Below, in pieces: positions 61,474 through 64,000 of a stretch of 64,000 nucleotides of DNA. A program made the position numbers and the translations under genes. Origin of the DNA: Thalassobellus sediminis (GTDB taxonomy: Bacteria > Bacteroidota > Bacteroidia > Flavobacteriales > Flavobacteriaceae). The DNA lies in contig NZ_JBISCD010000036.1 of the NCBI RefSeq assembly GCF_044386045.1, positions 74,217 to 138,216 on the forward strand. Reading direction: 5' to 3'. The stretch's first letter is position 1. Every line of letters begins with the position of its first letter. The notes under the pieces are model-generated. The model searched no databases. It was given only the letters and a program-made list of their open reading frames with translations, and was not told where the DNA came from.

Positions 61474-61612
61474 ATTTGCTAACAACGCATAAAAAAAATT
61501 GCTAAATTAAGCTTAAATGAAGGTCGTTGCTTTTTTACCAACTTCTGATTTTCCTGCGGAAAATCCTCGTCGATAAAATCGCAACTATTTTTATACAAAA
61601 CCGTTAGCACCA
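61474..61612 (+). repeat. attC-like site F
   Basis: Left core ATTTGCTAAC, right core GTTAGCACCA (61603). Outer stem gcataaaaaaaattgc pairs with gcaactatttttatac. Inner hairpin gattttcc-tgc-ggaaaatc (subtype shared with H and I). Confidence 0.82.
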
Positions 61613-61621
61613 ATTAAAAAA

Positions 61622-62248
61622 ATGAACAAGAAAAAAAACATATCATTTCAAGATACAGAATTGGACGAAGATTTGAGTTTTGAATTGCCCGAATCTATAA
61701 GGTTAATAATTACAATTCCTGCAATATTAGTTTCTCTACTCATAATAGGAATTTATGTATATTTAATATTTTGTGACCCCAAATATATTGACCCTGAAAA
61801 ATTCGGATTTCCAGCGATACTTATTACTCTAATTTTAACTATAATAATTATCAATTTACCTTGGAATAAATTGGGATTTAGAATAAAAAAAATTGGAATG
61901 ATAGAACTTGAAAATGTTGTTAAAGGACAAGCTCAAAACAACTCGAAAGAATTAGCGGACTTACAAAAACAAATTGACGAACTAAAATTAAAATTATCCG
62001 AAAATCAAATTGAGTTAGCCGATGAGAATAACTCCGACGAAATAGTTATGAAATTTCTCGAAAAATATAGCCAATGGGCATTCTCTGCTTTACGAATTAG
62101 AAAATGGGGAGCAAAGCAAAGCGGATTTGAAAATTTATCAAATTATCAAATAGAAGAAATCAGAGAAAGTTTGAGAAGATTGCTTTCAAAAAGGAAAGTG
62201 GAAACAAGAGTAAGCAAAAAAGGAAACACATTATATATAGCAAAATAA
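61622..62248 (+). CDS. Cassette 7: membrane protein with winged-helix-like tail
   Basis: A 208-residue protein. Acidic N-terminus, two hydrophobic segments (about residues 26-50, LIITIPAILVSLLIIGIYVYLIF, and about 62-78, AILITLILTIIIINLPW). A coiled coil follows (LADLQKQIDELKLKLSENQIELA), then a C-terminal segment FSALRIRKWGAKQSGFENLSNYQIEEIRESLRRLLSKRKVETRVSKKGNTLYIAK. That tail looks like a small winged helix. Membrane-anchored with a possible DNA- or RNA-binding tail; no family recognised. Bounded by GTTAGCACCA / TGGTGCTAAC. Confidence 0.75.
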   Translation: MNKKKNISFQDTELDEDLSFELPESIRLIITIPAILVSLLIIGIYVYLIFCDPKYIDPEKFGFPAILITLILTIIIINLPWNKLGFRIKKIGMIELENVVKGQAQNNSKELADLQKQIDELKLKLSENQIELADENNSDEIVMKFLEKYSQWAFSALRIRKWGAKQSGFENLSNYQIEEIRESLRRLLSKRKVETRVSKKGNTLYIAK

Positions 62249-62249
62249 C

Positions 62250-62388
62250 TGGTGCTAACAAAGCATAAAATTAATGGCTAGTTTTAGCTTACTTGGAAAA
62301 TTCCTTCGGAATTTTCCGCTGGCAAGTTTCTATTTACTAAATTAGTGCTTAAACGCGCCACTAATATTATACGTAACCGTTGGCAATA
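62250..62388 (+). repeat. attC-like site G
   Basis: Left core TGGTGCTAAC, right core GTTGGCAATA (62379). Body differs from site E at only two positions between the cores. Confidence 0.85.
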
Positions 62389-62402
62389 ATTAAAAACAAA
62401 AA

Positions 62403-63278
62403 ATGAAAAGACTTAACCTATTGAAATTACTAATAATTGGAATCCTAATTACTTCTTGCTCGAACGATGATGATGATTCATCTGCAATTCCTGAAGCTAA
62501 TAAAAAATTTATTAAAGCAGTTACAAAACCAGACTTGACACAAATAAATAGAGACCACTTCTTTGAATATGATGATGGGTTACTAACAAGCGCAACTGGA
62601 TTTACAATACTTGCTGGGAATTATGAATATGACTCAGAGGGTAAATTAATAGGTAAAACGAATTTTGATGGTCAATTTACTTATGAGTATGATAATCAAA
62701 ACAGAATAATTAAAGAAGTTAAAGTAGGAACTAATGATTACATTGGTTTGACATATCAATCTGGAAAAGTAATAACAGAAAGATATTATGAGTTTGCTGG
62801 TGGTTTAGGAAATGGTGGTGGCGAGGTTTTAGAAATAAAGGAATTAGAATTGAATTCAGATGGAAAAATCAAAAAAATGACTGAAATTAGTAATGTAACA
62901 ACAACTGATTTTAGTCAAGAAAACAGCTTTAATAAAGAATATGAGCAGTACCTATATGATACTAATGGCAATATAATAACAATTACAACTAAATACTTTG
63001 ACAACCCAAACGAAAGTGTCTTGAACATAGGATATGATGAAAAGATAAATCCCTATTACATAGCTTTTGAAAAATATTATAACATTACTTATTATTTGGA
63101 AAATTTTTATGGAGTTATTTTTTACAATTGGTATGGGTTAACTCCAAACAATATAATTAGTAGAGGAACAGAAAGTAGAACTTTTATTTATGATGAAGAA
63201 AATTATCCAATTAGCTGGCAAAGATTTTTTTCAAATGGTTCGTCCAATGCAGAAGCTTTTGTTGAATATTATGAATAA
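62403..63278 (+). CDS. Cassette 8: lipoprotein with YD/RHS-like repeats
   Basis: A 291-residue lipoprotein; signal MKRLNLLKLLIIGILITSC with Cys19, then an acidic run SNDDDDSS like many surface lipoproteins of Bacteroidota. Body repeats of YD type: HFFEYDDGLLTSATGF, YEYDSEGKLIGKTNFDGQFTYEYDNQNRIIKEV, and QYLYDTNGNIITITTKYFD. Similar in plan to the cassette 1 lipoprotein. Function unknown. Bounded by GTTGGCAATA / TATTGCCAAC. Confidence 0.78.
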   Translation: MKRLNLLKLLIIGILITSCSNDDDDSSAIPEANKKFIKAVTKPDLTQINRDHFFEYDDGLLTSATGFTILAGNYEYDSEGKLIGKTNFDGQFTYEYDNQNRIIKEVKVGTNDYIGLTYQSGKVITERYYEFAGGLGNGGGEVLEIKELELNSDGKIKKMTEISNVTTTDFSQENSFNKEYEQYLYDTNGNIITITTKYFDNPNESVLNIGYDEKINPYYIAFEKYYNITYYLENFYGVIFYNWYGLTPNNIISRGTESRTFIYDEENYPISWQRFFSNGSSNAEAFVEYYE

Positions 63279-63283
63279 AAAAC

Positions 63284-63424
63284 TATTGCCAACAAAGTAT
63301 AAGGAATAATGCTTAAATTTATTCCTAAATCTAAAGGTTAGTGCTTTTTTAGTCACTCTGATTTTCCTGCGGAAAATCCTCGGACACAAAACCGCACTAT
63401 CCTTATACACAACCGTTACCAATA
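63284..63424 (+). repeat. attC-like site H
   Basis: Left core TATTGCCAAC, right core GTTACCAATA (63415). Outer stem gtataaggaataatgc pairs with gcactatccttatac. Inner hairpin gattttcc-tgc-ggaaaatc. Confidence 0.82.
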
Positions 63425-63772
63425 ATGCAAGAGCAAGTTTGCGCAACTGAAAAAAGCCTGGTTTAATTTTCGGATTTTTTTTTAGAATTTTAAGTTAGAT
63501 AATTCCGAAAAACTGTGTTACCGAATTTCAAAATTTTGCGGAATTATCACTCAAACGTGGAATGAAAAGCAACGACGGAATTGCTTACTCTAACTCTGAA
63601 TAAATTACTGTGTAGAATTTGATAAAATGCGGAATCAGAAATCGGAACTTAATAAAAATTTAAACGGAATTTGAGCAAGTTTATGGATCAGAAAAACAAC
63701 CGAATTTACTCAAGCTCGAAATAAATAAAGTCAACAAAAATAGAAATGAACTATAAATCGGAAATTAAGCAC
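63425..63772 (+). other. Cassette 9: apparently ORF-less cassette
   Basis: 348 bp between sites H and I, with cassette ends GTTACCAATA / TATTGGTAAC still exactly complementary. The longest plausible frames are short: an ATG at 63425 gives 13 codons. I see no gene. It could be a non-coding RNA, a decayed gene, or a very small ORF I cannot support. Confidence 0.6.
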
Positions 63773-63913
63773 TATTGGTAACAAAGTATAAAAAAATAAT
63801 GCTTAATTTTATTACTAAATCAAAAAGATAGCGCGTATTTGGTCTCTCTGATTTTCCTGCGGAAAATCCTCGGACACAAAACCGCACTATTCTTATACAC
63901 AACCGTTGGGTAC
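63773..63913 (+). repeat. attC-like site I
   Basis: Left core TATTGGTAAC, right core GTTGGGTAC (63905). Outer stem gtataaaaaaataatgc pairs with gcactattcttatac. Inner hairpin of the F/H subtype. Confidence 0.82.
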
Positions 63914-63917
63914 AATT

Positions 63918-64000
63918 ATGACAAACAGTATTTTCCATAACAAAGAGTTTGAGTTAAACGGAATTTCTGTACCTGAATTTGAATTAAAAAGCGGAAAACT
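63918..64000 (+). CDS. Cassette 10: partial CDS cut by window edge
   Basis: ATG 63918, five bases after the right core of site I, opens a frame with no stop before the edge: MTNSIFHNKEFELNGISVPEFELKSGK. Position and spacing match the other cassette genes. Too short to assign a family. Confidence 0.55.
   Translation, partial: MTNSIFHNKEFELNGISVPEFELKSGK

Larger units (their letters stand above)
52156..64000 (+). mobile_element. Integron-like gene cassette array (continues past window edge)
   Basis: Nine palindromic sites A-I of 135-141 bp separate ten units, all reading on + strand. Units run from GTT to the next GTT: 52156-53062, 53063-53593, 53594-59387, 59388-60047, 60048-60924, 60925-61602, 61603-62378, 62379-63414, 63415-63904, and 63905 onwards. 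In each complete unit the bases after GTT are the reverse complement of the bases before AAC behind its gene, e.g. GTTAGCATAC with GTATGCTAAC, and GTTGTAGCCA with TGGCTACAAC. This is how integron cassettes close into circles carrying a complete attC. No integrase is visible nearby. Canonical RYYYAAC/GTTRRRY cores are only partly followed (GTTR, then variable). Confidence 0.82.

Noticed and set aside
63231..63446. Minus-strand frame across site H
   Set aside because: It overlaps the cassette 8 gene end and the palindromic site; no support.
52932..63913. CRISPR array
   Set aside because: Repeats are about 140 bp, palindromic and divergent, and the intervals are gene-sized and unequal; no cas genes are present.
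52156..63913. Insertion sequences or composite transposons with short terminal inverted repeats
   Set aside because: No transposase and no target-site duplications; the ends differ from unit to unit, which does not fit a transposase recognising fixed inverted repeats.
52932..63913. The palindromic sites as simple transcription terminators
   Set aside because: They may terminate transcription, but this does not explain the within-unit complementarity of the cores or the conserved 140-bp body.
52156..64000. Prophage or conjugative element
   Set aside because: No phage structural, packaging, relaxase or type IV secretion genes are present; unit-by-unit cassette boundaries explain the region better.

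Overview
The window is an AT-rich chromosomal segment of a member of the Flavobacteriaceae (Bacteroidota). Evidence: a Bacteroidota-type gene set (TonB-dependent receptor with a carboxypeptidase-like N-terminal domain, head-GIN proteins, CCC-motif and DUF2752 membrane proteins, DUF4159, 7TM-HD phosphohydrolase), TAnnTTTG-type -7 promoter elements, little use of Shine-Dalgarno sequences, and the order zapA - 6S RNA - rny. The genus cannot be named from the sequence alone.

Positions 1-52,027 are ordinary core genome. In order: the 3' part of ornithine aminotransferase; small membrane proteins; a Smr protein; a cysteine desulfurase; a TonB receptor and M23 peptidase pair; the zapB-like/zapA/6S RNA/rny cluster; xerD; aroQ; lpdA; a type II NADH dehydrogenase; msrB; an M48 lipoprotein; an MFS carrier; an ECF sigma, anti-sigma and surface-protein operon; clpC; gyrA; a TPR protein; an NlpC/P60 peptidase; a thiolase; a 7TM-HD phosphohydrolase; tRNA-Ser/Pro/Arg; a run of methyltransferase and transport genes (TrmH, RsmE, AI-2E family); tsaD; tamB; pfkA-gap; a sugar kinase; and a ModF-like ABC ATPase. 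Convergent gene pairs are separated by strong, often perfectly palindromic bidirectional terminators.

From 52,156 to the right edge the layout changes completely. Nine imperfectly palindromic sites of about 135-141 bp (A-I) alternate with short units that all read on the + strand. The sequence just after GTT at the start of each unit is the reverse complement of the sequence ending in AAC behind that unit's gene, and this core differs from unit to unit. This is the geometry of integron gene cassettes with attC sites, where the two halves join in the excised circle. The cores are not canonical attC cores, and no integron integrase is visible in the window. I call it an integron-like (CALIN-like) cassette array that continues beyond the right edge.

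Most cassettes carry one small gene for a lipoprotein, a secreted protein, a membrane protein or a protein of unknown function; one has no convincing ORF. Cassette 3 is exceptional: 5.8 kb with a tight five-gene operon of an XRE regulator, a protein with two GHKL ATPase domains (MORC/Hsp90-like plus histidine-kinase-like), a receiver protein without an output domain, an HNH nuclease and an adenine-N6 DNA methyltransferase. I infer a restriction-like anti-phage or conflict system controlled by two-component-type signalling. It is the best candidate here for an undescribed system, and it sits inside a mobile cassette.
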